A stretch of DNA of 39,691 nt from Deltaproteobacteria bacterium (GCA_006226565.1 SBGO01000668.1:1-39691), one strand, 5' to 3'. Positions 18,401-25,848 are shown, counted from the stretch's first letter. Notes: generated from the sequence alone by a model not told the origin. A program made the numbers and translations.

Positions 18401-18691
18401 GCGACGGGCGGCAGCGTCGGCAGCATCTGCGACTCGAGCTTCGCCTCGACCCTGAGCGGCATCGGCAACATCGCCTTCGGCCTCCGCAAGCAGTTCTTCC
18501 TGACGCGGCTGGCCGACCAGAGCACCCTCGAGGTGAAGATCAACGGCGTCGCCTGCGCGGGCGGCGGTGGCTCGAACTGGAGCTACGACGGCCCGTCGAA
18601 CTCCGTGATCTTCAACGAGAGCGGTGGGTGCATGCCGCAGGTGGGCCAGAGCATCTGGATCCACTACGAGACGCTCTGCCTCCTCGAGTAG
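15464..18691 (+). CDS. Lipoprotein with six ASH-like repeats and a C-terminal von Willebrand A domain
   Basis: About 1075 residues. ATG 15464 is preferred over ATG 15458 because GGGGA lies 8 bases before it but only 2 before the other. The lipobox is AIAAC (C31). About six ASH/choice-of-anchor D units follow, each with a core like VDFGFVAQNLG or LDFGIVPRGSK and then N-x-G-x-x-x-L-x-V. From about residue 778 there is a VWA domain with MIDAS DNSGSMS (D786), a cysteine-bearing insert (CTQDTDCADPDRCYDGFCGG) and SDEEDSSPADLNFY. The build, a long Ig-like stalk carrying a metal-dependent binding head, is typical of surface adhesins; ligand and role are unknown. It sits near a second VWA lipoprotein (CglB-like), in the opposite orientation. 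Confidence 0.82.
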   Translation: MARRRVRHEIARRTLALIVGAMFASVAIAACSDNGSNGGNGFQIGDDLVITVTPNPVTFGTVVVNSHAEQVVTIRHAGENGTLKLKRTWLESDSSDLSVSQPLVTELAVGESTTLVVSYDPTDTEKDEGVLKIETNVAAAGGALTVEVPIETLSQAGTLKVLPDPVDFNEVESQQTATKNVSYINVGADAVTVKSITIQAGNDADFSILSAPAPDTYNPNDNFTVEVGYSPTNGGADTGSLKVEYEVQGETRYVETLLKGREVGPKLVAFPNPIDFGWRTIDVPVDQPLAISNQGSRDLRIASIRLSEESSDTLELVDVPTGETVVGANGNGVLSLKVRFTARADMIQTTGPIATLIISSNDSQEGGEYPIYIFGRAEAPVLQVNPPDSVDFGFVAQNLGIQRNVALYNAGSADLQVSAITLSDNATGEFSIKPDNTWGPLSASPVPGVLGPGEYREVKLVFTNEGAPTGTQFGKLLISSNDGQRGEWEVNLKAQRTDSPTCEVTVVPSELDFGIVPRGSKKSLKASLVNTGSGECSFHSALVNDCSSFIGFFGGSCDDPNNTPQQSGNSQYYRVTQTPPAVQNGLKPGQAYDIEITFTPPDSAPIFGDELVDYGGLLGLRIVDPYSGTTTPFVWPAPQAGGLSPYTPNLHAKSGVANLAVLPQEVDFGTVTIGCHSQTITVTAYNIGTAPLDVTDIELQGCSPEFQIKASPGLPLTLDPNGSAEVKVVYVPQDTGGDSCGLAFYTDSETPTVVVPLDGAGTFESEQTDEFVQTAGTQVDVLFVVDNSGSMSEEQSNLASNFDTFIQGAQSWSIDYQIGVTSTDMDAEAGRLIGTPRFVDNTDWQAFKNNVKLGTNGSGTEQGLAAAQAALSLPLTSDSSTACTQDTDCADPDRCYDGFCGGKNRGFVRSDAALEVVFVSDEEDSSPADLNFYINFFKNIKGFYNDNLFHAHAIVGPPGGCSSGAGDAAAGLRYRDVAQATGGSVGSICDSSFASTLSGIGNIAFGLRKQFFLTRLADQSTLEVKINGVACAGGGGSNWSYDGPSNSVIFNESGGCMPQVGQSIWIHYETLCLLE

Positions 18692-18713
18692 CGGCGAGCC
18701 GGGCGATCATCGC

Positions 18714-18754
18714 GACGCGAGGCGCGGTCTCCGGACCGCGCCTCGCGTCTTTTT
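18714..18754 (+). terminator. Strong intrinsic terminator after the VWA lipoprotein gene
   Basis: A perfect 15-bp stem, GACGCGAGGCGCGGT (18714-18728) with ACCGCGCCTCGCGTC (18735-18749), a 6-base loop and five T residues (18750-18754). It starts 22 bases past the stop. Confidence 0.93.
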
Positions 18755-18796
18755 ACGGGGCGACCGGCGTCGCGGTCGCGCCGCACGGATTCGGCG

Positions 18797-18825
18797 TTGA
18801 GTCGCGCGGGTCGTCTCGATAGACT
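18797..18825 (+). promoter_or_regulatory. Promoter of the third ASH lipoprotein gene
   Basis: TTGAGT (18797-18802), a 17-base spacer and TAGACT (18820-18825), about 120 bases before ATG 18948 and just after the preceding terminator. It resembles the promoter at 12915-12943 in spacing and in its TAG-type -10. Confidence 0.55.
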
Positions 18826-18947
18826 CCGGCGTCCCACTCGGGACGCTGGATTTCTGGCTCGTGCGGCGCCGCCGGCGAGCAGGCAGGACCGGGCAAGCCG
18901 CTCGGTCGGGAACGCGCGCAGGGACGCGCGAGCAGGGAGGCGACACG

Positions 18948-20861
18948 ATGTCACGACGCTTGAACCTCGCGGCCGCGATGGGCCTCCTCGGGGCGCTGGC
19001 GATGGCCGGCTGCGGTGGCAACTACACCGTCAGCTCGTTCCCGCGGATGCAGGTGGAGGTCGCCGGGGCCGACGAGCCCATCAGCGAGTCGGGCGAGACC
19101 GCCTTCAACCAGGCGATCCAGATCAAGAGCCTCAAGAAGGTCTCGATCTACAACGTCGGCGAGAAGGACCTGACCATCAGCGGCATCGACTGGGCGACCG
19201 ACGCCGCCGGGCTGCAGATCAAGAACAAGTACGTGGACATCGAGTGGGGCGGCGTCATCGGGGCCGACTCCTTCCCGTACGTGGTCAGCTGGGGCAACGC
19301 CGGCTTCGCCGGGCTCGAGTTCAACGTGGCCTTCACGCCGCCGCTCGGCTTCGCCCTCGACGACTTCAGCGACTCGGTGCTCGTCATCAAGTCCGACTCC
19401 CGCTCGGAGGACGGCCACGAGGCGATCAAGGAGGTCCGCATCACCTTCAAGATGCAGACCGACAACCCCGTGCCGCGCGTCACGCCGCTCTCCTACAAGT
19501 TCACGAACGCGACCATCGCGCGGCCGGAGCGGCAGGACATCCACGTCTACAACGACAGCGACCAGGGGACGGCGCCCTTCAACGTCACCGCCATCTACCT
19601 CGAGACGGCCTCGGACGAGTTCAAGCTCCTGAACCTCCCGTCGATGCCGGCCCAGGTCCTCGAGCCCCAGAACGGCGGCTACCAGGACCTCGTCTTCACC
19701 GTCGAGTACGCGCCGAAGGACCAGATCCTCGACACCAACGCCGTCATCATCGAGACGGACGCGACGGGCTTCGGCACCCTCCGCGTGGCGCTGTCGTCGG
19801 GCTTCAGCTCGGGCGGCTACAGCCTCAGCTACTCGAGCCCGAACGAGTTCGACTTCACCAACGCGACGCAGAAGGAGACCCGCAGCGTCGTCGTCTACAG
19901 CGAGGGCCCGGCGCCGCTCACCATCAAGACGCCGCGCATCGAGCCGATCGAGGCCCGTGACGACTTCACGCTGACGGCGTGGATCCCGGCGACCTCCGCG
20001 AGCGACCAGGACCAGCAGGTCACGAGCTGGCCGCGCGCGCTCGCCGCCGGCAAGTCGATGCGCTTCGACATCGAGTTCTCGCCCGCCAACGACGGCTCGG
20101 ACACGGCGAACGGCCAGCTGGTCATCCCCTACGAGTCGCCCGACCCGGACACCCTCTACATCGACCTCTTCAGCGGCGACCCGAAGTCGAAGATCTCCCT
20201 GGCCCCCTCGAGCGGCAACGTGTCGGTGACGGGGAGCAGCACCGCGGGCACGACCGGCACGCGCAAGGTGGTCATCTACAACGACGGCAACGGCCCGCTC
20301 CAGCTCAAGGACATCGAGGTCAAGGGCAACTTCGACCTCCCCGCCGAGGTCTACTCGCTCAAGAACGCCTTCTCGGAGACCAGCGTCGCCCCCGGCGGCC
20401 TCTACATCGTCGACCTGACCTACGACCTCGATGGCGTGCCCGACGTCGACACGACCGTCTCGGAGATCTTCACGGTCACCTACTACAACGACTTCACGCT
20501 CGGGAACGAGGAGAAGACCCTCGGCCTCATCGCGGCGGACGCCCACAGCCTGGCCAACCCGACGGCCGACCCCGGGACGGCGGCGAGCTACGCCGGCGCG
20601 GTCGTGGGCGATCCGCTCACCCTCGACGGCACCGCGTCGACCCCCGGCGGCGGCGTGTTCGTGAGCGGCAGCCACATCTGGTACCTGACCGCGAAGCCCG
20701 CGGGCTCGCTCGCGAAGCTCAACACCCAGGGGACGATGACGCCGACCTTCGTGCCCGACGTGGCGGGCGACTACACGGTCGAGCTGGTCGTCTTCTCGCA
20801 GAGCAGCGACGTGTACCTCTACAGCGCGCCGGCGACGGTGACCATCACGGTCGCGCCGTAG
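18948..20861 (+). CDS. Lipoprotein with ASH-like repeats and C-terminal PKD-like domain
   Basis: A 637-residue protein. ATG 18948 is chosen because GGGAGG lies 7 bases upstream and the signal peptide MSRRLNLAAAMGLLGALAMAG leads directly to lipobox C22; the frame is open further upstream but that part is Arg-rich and signal-less. Three or more beta-sandwich units of ASH type follow (RVTPLSYKFTNATIA, NEFDFTNATQKETRSVVVY, KISLAPSSGNVSVTG). The C-terminal 100 residues resemble a PKD domain (DPLTLDGTAS, FVPDVAGDYTVELVVFSQ), like that in the 13052 gene. An anchored extracytoplasmic protein of unknown role; it is the last of the three related lipoproteins. Confidence 0.8.
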   Translation: MSRRLNLAAAMGLLGALAMAGCGGNYTVSSFPRMQVEVAGADEPISESGETAFNQAIQIKSLKKVSIYNVGEKDLTISGIDWATDAAGLQIKNKYVDIEWGGVIGADSFPYVVSWGNAGFAGLEFNVAFTPPLGFALDDFSDSVLVIKSDSRSEDGHEAIKEVRITFKMQTDNPVPRVTPLSYKFTNATIARPERQDIHVYNDSDQGTAPFNVTAIYLETASDEFKLLNLPSMPAQVLEPQNGGYQDLVFTVEYAPKDQILDTNAVIIETDATGFGTLRVALSSGFSSGGYSLSYSSPNEFDFTNATQKETRSVVVYSEGPAPLTIKTPRIEPIEARDDFTLTAWIPATSASDQDQQVTSWPRALAAGKSMRFDIEFSPANDGSDTANGQLVIPYESPDPDTLYIDLFSGDPKSKISLAPSSGNVSVTGSSTAGTTGTRKVVIYNDGNGPLQLKDIEVKGNFDLPAEVYSLKNAFSETSVAPGGLYIVDLTYDLDGVPDVDTTVSEIFTVTYYNDFTLGNEEKTLGLIAADAHSLANPTADPGTAASYAGAVVGDPLTLDGTASTPGGGVFVSGSHIWYLTAKPAGSLAKLNTQGTMTPTFVPDVAGDYTVELVVFSQSSDVYLYSAPATVTITVAP

Positions 20862-20863
20862 CC

Positions 20864-21604
20864 TTGGCCGACGAGCTCTGGATAGAGGCGAAGTTCCGAG
20901 CCGACTCCGTCCTCGTCCGCTGCGACGCCCAGGGGCGTCCGGTGGCGGGGCCGGGGGGGCTCGTCGACTTCCGCTACAAGGCGGACGGGAAGGTCTACCG
21001 CTCCCATCCCGACAAGTTCGTCGTCTCCGGGGGCGCCCCGCGGGCCCTCGGGCCGGCGACGCCCGCCGCTCCGGCGCCCGCGCGAGCCTCCACGGGGGCG
21101 GCGAAGCTGAGCCGGAGCAAGACCGGGGGCCCGCCCGTGCGGGTCGCAAAGGGCGTCGTGCTCGTGGGGATGGCGGGGCGTCGCCCCGAGTCGGAGAGCG
21201 TGCAGATCTGGACCGACGGGGCGTGCTCGGGCAACCCCGGGCCGGCGGGCTCGGGGGTCCACTACAGCGACGACGGTGTCGTGCGCGAGGTCTCCGAGTA
21301 CCTCGGGCAGGCCACCAACAACATCGCCGAGCTCACGGCGATGCTGCGCGGCCTCGAGCTGGTCGCCGATCCGTCGCGCCCGGTGGACCTGATGAGCGAC
21401 AGCGACTACGGGCTCAAGGTCGTCACCGGGCAGTACAAGGCGAAGAAGAACAAGGAGCTCATCGCCGAGGTGCAGGCCGCCCTCGCGCGCTTCTCCGACA
21501 TCCAGCTCGTCAAGGTGCCCGGGCATGCCGGCGTACCGGGAAACGAGCGGGCGGACGAGCTCGCGAGGTTGGCCATCGAGCGGCGTGCGAGCTGGAAGAG
21601 CTGA
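20864..21604 (+). CDS. rnhA: Ribonuclease HI with N-terminal extension
   Basis: RNase HI cleaves the RNA strand of RNA-DNA hybrids. The C-terminal domain (from about residue 112) has all four acidic catalytic positions: WTDGACSGNPGP (Asp), NNIAELTAM (Glu), SDSDYGLK (Asp) and PGNERADELAR (Asp), plus the loop His in VPGHAGVPG. About 110 residues precede it, starting LADELWIEAKFRAD and including VDFRYKADGKVYRSHPDKFVV, then an Ala/Pro-rich linker. This extension is coded in strongly GC3-biased codons, so it seems real. No ATG or GTG occurs early enough, so TTG 20864, two bases after the previous stop, is the inferred start; no ribosome binding site is evident. Internal starts near 21170-21199 would give only the catalytic domain. 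Confidence 0.85.
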   Translation: MADELWIEAKFRADSVLVRCDAQGRPVAGPGGLVDFRYKADGKVYRSHPDKFVVSGGAPRALGPATPAAPAPARASTGAAKLSRSKTGGPPVRVAKGVVLVGMAGRRPESESVQIWTDGACSGNPGPAGSGVHYSDDGVVREVSEYLGQATNNIAELTAMLRGLELVADPSRPVDLMSDSDYGLKVVTGQYKAKKNKELIAEVQAALARFSDIQLVKVPGHAGVPGNERADELARLAIERRASWKS

Positions 21605-21628
21605 GCACACGAAAAACGCTGAACAAAC

Positions 21629-21657
21629 TTGACGTCGTTACAGGTGTTCAGTGAACA
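21629..21657 (+). promoter_or_regulatory. lexA promoter
   Basis: TTGACG (21629-21634) followed 17 bases later by TGAACA (21652-21657), a poor -10. The LexA palindrome covers the spacer end and the -10, as expected for autoregulation. The start site would lie about 35 bases before the lexA ATG. Confidence 0.5.
21645..21657 (+). promoter_or_regulatory. LexA operator (SOS box) of lexA
   Basis: TGTTCAGTGAACA is a perfect palindrome of two 6-base arms around one base, 40 bases upstream of the lexA ATG. It contains GTTCAG, which is also the conserved part of the M. xanthus LexA motif as I recall it. The core TTCAGTGAACA recurs in front of the helicase gene at 2426-2438. Confidence 0.75.
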
Positions 21658-21696
21658 TGGGCCGTCGGGGAGTACCGCCGCACTCGGGAGACGCCC

Positions 21697-22323
21697 ATGT
21701 CAGGACGTGCCAAGCTCACAGAGCGCCAACAAGAGGTGCTCGACTTCATCCAGTCGAAGATCGATCGGGACGGCTACCCGCCGACCATCCGTGAGATCGG
21801 CGCCGAGCTCGGGATCCGCTCGACCAACGGGGTGAACGATCACCTCAAGGCGCTCGAGCGGAAGGGCTACATCAGCCGCGACGGCGCCAAGAGCCGCACC
21901 CTCGTCCCGGTGGACTCGCAGGACGACAACCTCGTCGAGGTGCCGATCCTGGGCCGTATCGCGGCGGGCGAGCCGATCCTCGCGGTCGAGCACGCCGAGG
22001 ACTCGGTCAAGATCGACCGCTTCTTCCTCGGCAAGGCCAACGAGGTCTTCGCCCTGCGCGTCGTCGGGCAGTCGATGATCAACGACGGCATCCACGACGG
22101 CGACTTCATCTTCGTCCGCAAGCAGCGGACGGCGCCGCGCGGGACCATCGTGGTGGCGATGATCGACGGCGACGCGACGGTGAAGCGGTACTACCCCGAG
22201 GGCGACCGGATCCGCTTCCAGCCCGCGAACGACGCGATGGAGCCGATCTACGTCGCCGCCAACGAGTTCCGGGACACCCAGATCCTCGGGGTCGTCGTCG
22301 GCGTGTACCGGCGGATGGACTAG
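21697..22323 (+). CDS. lexA: LexA, SOS-response transcriptional repressor
   Basis: A 208-residue protein that represses SOS genes and cleaves itself when RecA is activated. Residues 1-65 are the winged-helix DNA-binding domain ([40 protein letters not shown]). The cleavage site is A90-G91 (RIAAGEP). The Ser-Lys dyad is S126 (VGQSMIND) and K163 (TVKRYY), spaced 37 residues as in E. coli LexA. All catalytic features are intact. The start is ATG 21697, with CGGGAG 6 bases upstream. The palindromic operator upstream indicates autorepression. Confidence 0.97.
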   Translation: MSGRAKLTERQQEVLDFIQSKIDRDGYPPTIREIGAELGIRSTNGVNDHLKALERKGYISRDGAKSRTLVPVDSQDDNLVEVPILGRIAAGEPILAVEHAEDSVKIDRFFLGKANEVFALRVVGQSMINDGIHDGDFIFVRKQRTAPRGTIVVAMIDGDATVKRYYPEGDRIRFQPANDAMEPIYVAANEFRDTQILGVVVGVYRRMD

Positions 22324-22350
22324 ATTCTCGGCGGCGCTCCTCGGCGCTCG

Positions 22351-22374
22351 GCCGGCGGCCCCAGGGGCCCCGGC
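22351..22374 (+). terminator. Possible bidirectional terminator between lexA and the PPC gene
   Basis: GCCGG-C-GGCC (22351-22360) pairs with GGCC-CCGGC (22366-22374) as a 9-bp stem with one bulge and a 5-base loop, between two convergent genes. It has no T-tract, so this is tentative. Confidence 0.35.
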
Positions 22375-22395
22375 TGAGCGACGTCGTGGCGCGAC

Positions 22396-23172
22396 TCAGA
22401 CGCGCTTCGGGCGGCGCTTGATCGTGACCTTGAAGGTCCGGCGTCGGCCCTCGGTCGTCACCTGCACGACCTCGAGGAGGCCGAGGTGGAGCTCCACCAC
22501 GCGGCCGCTCTCCAGCCGGATGGAGACGCGCTCCTCGGCGTCGGTCGCCACCACCTCGCCGAGCCCGAGGGCGGGGTGGTTGAGGTAGTCCCCCTCGCTG
22601 ATGTCGAGGTCGTGGGGGACGTGCGGCTCGTCCTTGGGGAGGATGGCCGGCGGCGGCTCCGGGGTGACGGCCGTCGCGAGGACCTCGAGGGGCGCGTCGT
22701 CGCGGACGATCGGCGGCCCGTCGCCGAACTCGACCCGCAGCCAGGCCTCGAGCCCGGTGCGATCGTCGCGCTCGCGGTAGAGGCGGATGTCGTCGTGGGT
22801 CGTGAGGTTGAACTCGACGGCGACCACCTTGCCGGCGGTGAGCTCGCCGCTCACGAGGGCGTGCTCGCCCGTCTCGGGGCTGATCGTGCCGATGGCGTGG
22901 CAGCGGACGACGGTCTGTCGGTCGGCGAGCGAGATGTTGCCGTTGAGGCCGACGGCGTGGAACGTGCCGGGGTGCTGCACCGGCTCGCCATAGCGGTTCT
23001 TGCGGCCGTCGAAGCGGACCAGCGTGACGTCCTCGAGGTAGCCGGTCGCCGTGAAGTCGGCGCAGAAGATGGTGTTGTCGACACAGATCGTCTTGAGCGC
23101 CTGGATGAGATCCGTGCCGACGTTCATGCTGCCGACGAAGGTCCGACGCTTGTGCGTCTGCGTAATGATCAT
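22396..23172 (-). CDS. PPC (DUF296)-domain protein with basic C-terminal extension
   Basis: A 258-residue protein. Residues about 9-135 match the PPC/DUF296 fold found in plant AT-hook proteins and in bacterial single-domain proteins: RTFVGSMNVGTDLIQALK, then GYLEDVTLVRF, VGLNGNISLADRQTVV, CHAIGTISPETGEHALVSG and VVAVEFNLTTHDD. After a proline-rich linker (TPEPPPAILPKDEP) comes a beta-rich segment (GDYLNHPALGLGEVVATDAEERVSIRLE) resembling small SH3-like barrels, and a basic end, KVTIKRRPKRV. PPC proteins of bacteria are poorly characterised; a DNA-binding or regulatory role is possible. Start ATG 23172. It converges on lexA. Confidence 0.68.
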   Translation of the reverse strand: MIITQTHKRRTFVGSMNVGTDLIQALKTICVDNTIFCADFTATGYLEDVTLVRFDGRKNRYGEPVQHPGTFHAVGLNGNISLADRQTVVRCHAIGTISPETGEHALVSGELTAGKVVAVEFNLTTHDDIRLYRERDDRTGLEAWLRVEFGDGPPIVRDDAPLEVLATAVTPEPPPAILPKDEPHVPHDLDISEGDYLNHPALGLGEVVATDAEERVSIRLESGRVVELHLGLLEVVQVTTEGRRRTFKVTIKRRPKRV

Positions 23173-23412
23173 CCGGTGCCCCAGCGTTCCGCATGTCGAG
23201 CTGCCGGGCCAGCGTCGCCTCCGGGCGTCGTTCCGGGCGGTGGCAGACTCGGCGCGAGAGTAGCCGTGAGGCCTCGGCTCGTCAAACTCGCCGCCGGACG
23301 AGCGTGCCGGCGGCGGCCACGAACGCGACGTGAGCGGCTATCGACGCCGCGGCGGCGCGCCTCTCGGGGGCGTGATTGTGCGACGCGAGAGGGGGCGGCG
23401 CGGGCCCGGACC

Positions 23413-23925
23413 TCAGAAGCCGGTCTTGAGCAGCTTCCAGCCGTCCTCTTCGCGCACGAAGACGAGCTCGGTCTCGGTCTTGTCCTGGGAGGTCGCGAGC
23501 ACGACCCGACCCTCGCCGAAGGGCGTCTGAGACGTCTTTTTGCCGTCGCGGAGGTCGATCACGTGGGGGCCGAAGAAGATGCTCTCGTAGCGCACCTTGC
23601 GCACCGTGCCGCCGGGGCCGGGCAGGGTGGAGGCGTCGATGAGCTCGCGGCCGCTGGCGCTGATCGTCGCGGCGCGCTCGTCGAGGGCGCGGCGCGTCGG
23701 GGCGGCCAGGAGCGTCCACACCATCTCGGCGTCGTCCTGCATGAGCGACTGATGGAGCCGCCGGGCCGCGGCGAGCGGCGAGCTCGCCGGATCGTCGGGG
23801 GCGTCGGCCTCGAGGAGCTTGTAGACCTCCGGGCCCTCCCCGATGAGCGGCATGATCTGCTTGTCCGGGCAGGCGCCCAGGGCAGCGGTGGCGGCGAAGA
23901 GCGCGGAGAGGAGGAGGCGCTTCAT
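23413..23925 (-). CDS. Small lipoprotein of unknown function
   Basis: A 170-residue protein with signal peptide MKRLLLSALFAATAALGAC, lipobox C19. The mature part has a helical region (SPLAAARRLHQSLMQDDAEMVWTLL preceded by Asp/Pro-rich sequence) and a beta-rich end (VVLATSQDKTETELVFVREEDGWKLL). That helix-then-sheet pattern, ending in a tryptophan-lysine strand, recalls SnoaL/DUF4878-like cone folds that often bind small ligands, but I cannot assign a family. It lies 60 bases before the stop of the next minus-strand gene upstream and may share its transcript. Confidence 0.75.
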   Translation of the reverse strand: MKRLLLSALFAATAALGACPDKQIMPLIGEGPEVYKLLEADAPDDPASSPLAAARRLHQSLMQDDAEMVWTLLAAPTRRALDERAATISASGRELIDASTLPGPGGTVRKVRYESIFFGPHVIDLRDGKKTSQTPFGEGRVVLATSQDKTETELVFVREEDGWKLLKTGF

Positions 23926-23985
23926 GGGCTCGGGGCTTCCAGGAGGCTTGGCGGACGCGCGGGCGCGGCCGCCGGGTCGAGCAAC

Positions 23986-25848
23986 TCAGGGTAGAGGGGT
24001 TTTGACCGCTTCCCAGAGGCCTGTAAAGGGAGAACCTTGCTGGCCGTCGCTCTCGAAATGGCCGAGGAAGTGCCCGTTCTGGATCTCGTCGACGTTCAGG
24101 TCGTCGTCGTCGTCGAGGAGCGTCGCGTTGCCGCTCATCCGGAGCTGTGAGTCGAGGGCGAGGCCGCCGAGGACGATCTGCACCGGGGTCACGATGAGCG
24201 TGATCCCGTCGACGCAGAAGTCCTCGACGTCTTGCTCGGAGATGCCGATCGCGCTGAAGCCGCCGATGGCGTCCGCGATCGCGGGGCAGTTGACGAAGGA
24301 CAGCACCGCGTCGGTCAGGTTGTGCTCGCCCGACAGCGCCGGGAGGATCATCTCGTTGAGCACGAAGATGATGAGCTTGCCGTAGTTGATCTTGATGACG
24401 TGGTTGTCGATGTCGAGCTGGTTGAAGTTCTGGATGGTCGCGGTGAAGTGCCCCTCGATGATGTCCATCGGGAACTCGGTGTCCTGGAACGCCTGCATGT
24501 TGAACACGTAGCGCCCACACTCCGGGTCGTAGCCCGCCTCACCCTCGTCCGCGCAGCCCCAGTGCCAGTAGAGGACGATGCCCTGCCAGAGGAGGGCGCC
24601 CTGCACGTAGTAGTCGTTGCTCAGCTTCGAGATGCGGAGCTCGGCCTGCATCTCGAGGTTGTTGACCACCTGCGTGAGGTCCTTGCCGACCTGGAGGATG
24701 TCCTGCAGCCACTGCGGGGAGTTGTTGAACATCCAGTCGTCGATGACGTCGGCGACGGTGTCTTCGAAGAGGCCGAAGATGGCGTTGGTGATGAGCTCAC
24801 CGACGTAGGCCGCGGCGATGGACTTGACCTGCTCGATGAGGAAGTGCCCGGGGCTCGTGAACAGGAGCGAGATCTGGGAGACGAGCTCGCCGACCTGGCC
24901 CGGGATGGCGCCCGTGAAGTCGAAGACGCTGGTGGAGTCGTAGATGCCGGTCGGGTTCAGCGTCAGGAGGAACATGGTCAGCGTGACCTTGTTCTCCTGC
25001 TCGCCGACGATGACGACGCCGTCGATGCAGCCGGCGGCGGCGAGGTGCCCCTCCTGGGACTCCGCGGTCGCGACCACGGTGAAGCGCTCGGAGGCCGGGA
25101 GGTGCTCCCAGAGGACGTCGCCCTGGCCGACGCCGAGGAGGGTCTTCTCCGCCACCACGTCGATTGGCGGGTAGACGGCGCTGAACTGGCCGCAGGTGAA
25201 CTGCCCGTTCACGAGCCGCACGTGGACGTTCTTGACCGCGATGGGCCCTTCGTAGGCGAGGCTCACGCGGAGGTCGCCGCGCGGGGAGTCGGCGACGTAG
25301 ACGTCGAAGCGGACGGGGGGGGCGTCGTCGGCGGAGACCTGGATCGTGTAGGTGCGGTCGGCCGTGGTGCCGGAGCGGAAGGTGACGCCGGCCACGCCGC
25401 TGGCGTCGGTGTAGGCCGAGAGGCTCGAGAGGCTGGCGTCGCTGGCGTCGCCGCCCTCGACGATGGCGAAGCGGAGCGTCACGTCGGAGGCCGGCCCGCC
25501 CTGGCTGTAGTCGATGACCTTGGCGCGCAGGAGCTGGTTCTGCGTGACCATCACCGACAGCGGACGCGTCGTGTCGTGGAGCAGGATGATCTCGCGGCCC
25601 GTGCCGTTGGGCTGCGTGTTGCCATCCGGCGAGACGGTGTCGGCGATGTCGCCGCCCCCGAGGATCGTGTCGTCGAGCTCACCGCCGCCGCGCGCGACGA
25701 TCTTGTCGTCGCCGCAGCCGGAGACCGTCGTCGCCCCGGCGAGGAGGGTCGCGGCGAGCAAGAGCGCCGTCAGCGCGGCCCGCGAGGCGTCTCCGCTGCG
25801 CAGGCCGGGGAGGAGACGCGCGACTCTCGGGGATGCTGGTGTCGTCAT
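23986..25848 (-). CDS. Lipoprotein with a Big_1 (bacterial Ig-like) domain
   Basis: A 620-residue protein. ATG 25848 is chosen because GGAAGG lies just upstream and a signal sequence follows, ending TTVSGC (C45); the frame stays open to 26151 but would begin with a long Arg-rich stretch. Residues about 75-175 match a Big_1 domain: PLSVMVTQNQLLRAKVIDY, VTLRFAIVEGGD, YTDASGVAGVTFRSGT and YTIQVSADDAPPVRF. The remaining 440 residues show no family I recognise; they include a conserved-looking helical part (LVSQISLLFTSPGHFLIEQV) and four or more cysteines. Probably an anchored envelope protein. A promoter lies immediately upstream, giving a short leader of about 20 bases. Confidence 0.78.
   Translation of the reverse strand: MTTPASPRVARLLPGLRSGDASRAALTALLLAATLLAGATTVSGCGDDKIVARGGGELDDTILGGGDIADTVSPDGNTQPNGTGREIILLHDTTRPLSVMVTQNQLLRAKVIDYSQGGPASDVTLRFAIVEGGDASDASLSSLSAYTDASGVAGVTFRSGTTADRTYTIQVSADDAPPVRFDVYVADSPRGDLRVSLAYEGPIAVKNVHVRLVNGQFTCGQFSAVYPPIDVVAEKTLLGVGQGDVLWEHLPASERFTVVATAESQEGHLAAAGCIDGVVIVGEQENKVTLTMFLLTLNPTGIYDSTSVFDFTGAIPGQVGELVSQISLLFTSPGHFLIEQVKSIAAAYVGELITNAIFGLFEDTVADVIDDWMFNNSPQWLQDILQVGKDLTQVVNNLEMQAELRISKLSNDYYVQGALLWQGIVLYWHWGCADEGEAGYDPECGRYVFNMQAFQDTEFPMDIIEGHFTATIQNFNQLDIDNHVIKINYGKLIIFVLNEMILPALSGEHNLTDAVLSFVNCPAIADAIGGFSAIGISEQDVEDFCVDGITLIVTPVQIVLGGLALDSQLRMSGNATLLDDDDDLNVDEIQNGHFLGHFESDGQQGSPFTGLWEAVKTPLP

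Noticed and set aside
12575-18664. Minus-strand open frame of over 2000 codons continuing upstream from the CglB-like gene
   Set aside because: It is antisense to the three-gene ASH block and has Arg/Val/Asp-rich, family-less sequence. High GC at third positions removes stops on the opposite strand. The real gene begins at GTG 12574 with a ribosome binding site and a lipobox.
23282-23410. Possible small minus-strand gene downstream of the 170-residue lipoprotein gene
   Set aside because: The open frame is the tail of a longer shadow frame, has no start with a ribosome binding site and encodes no recognisable product.
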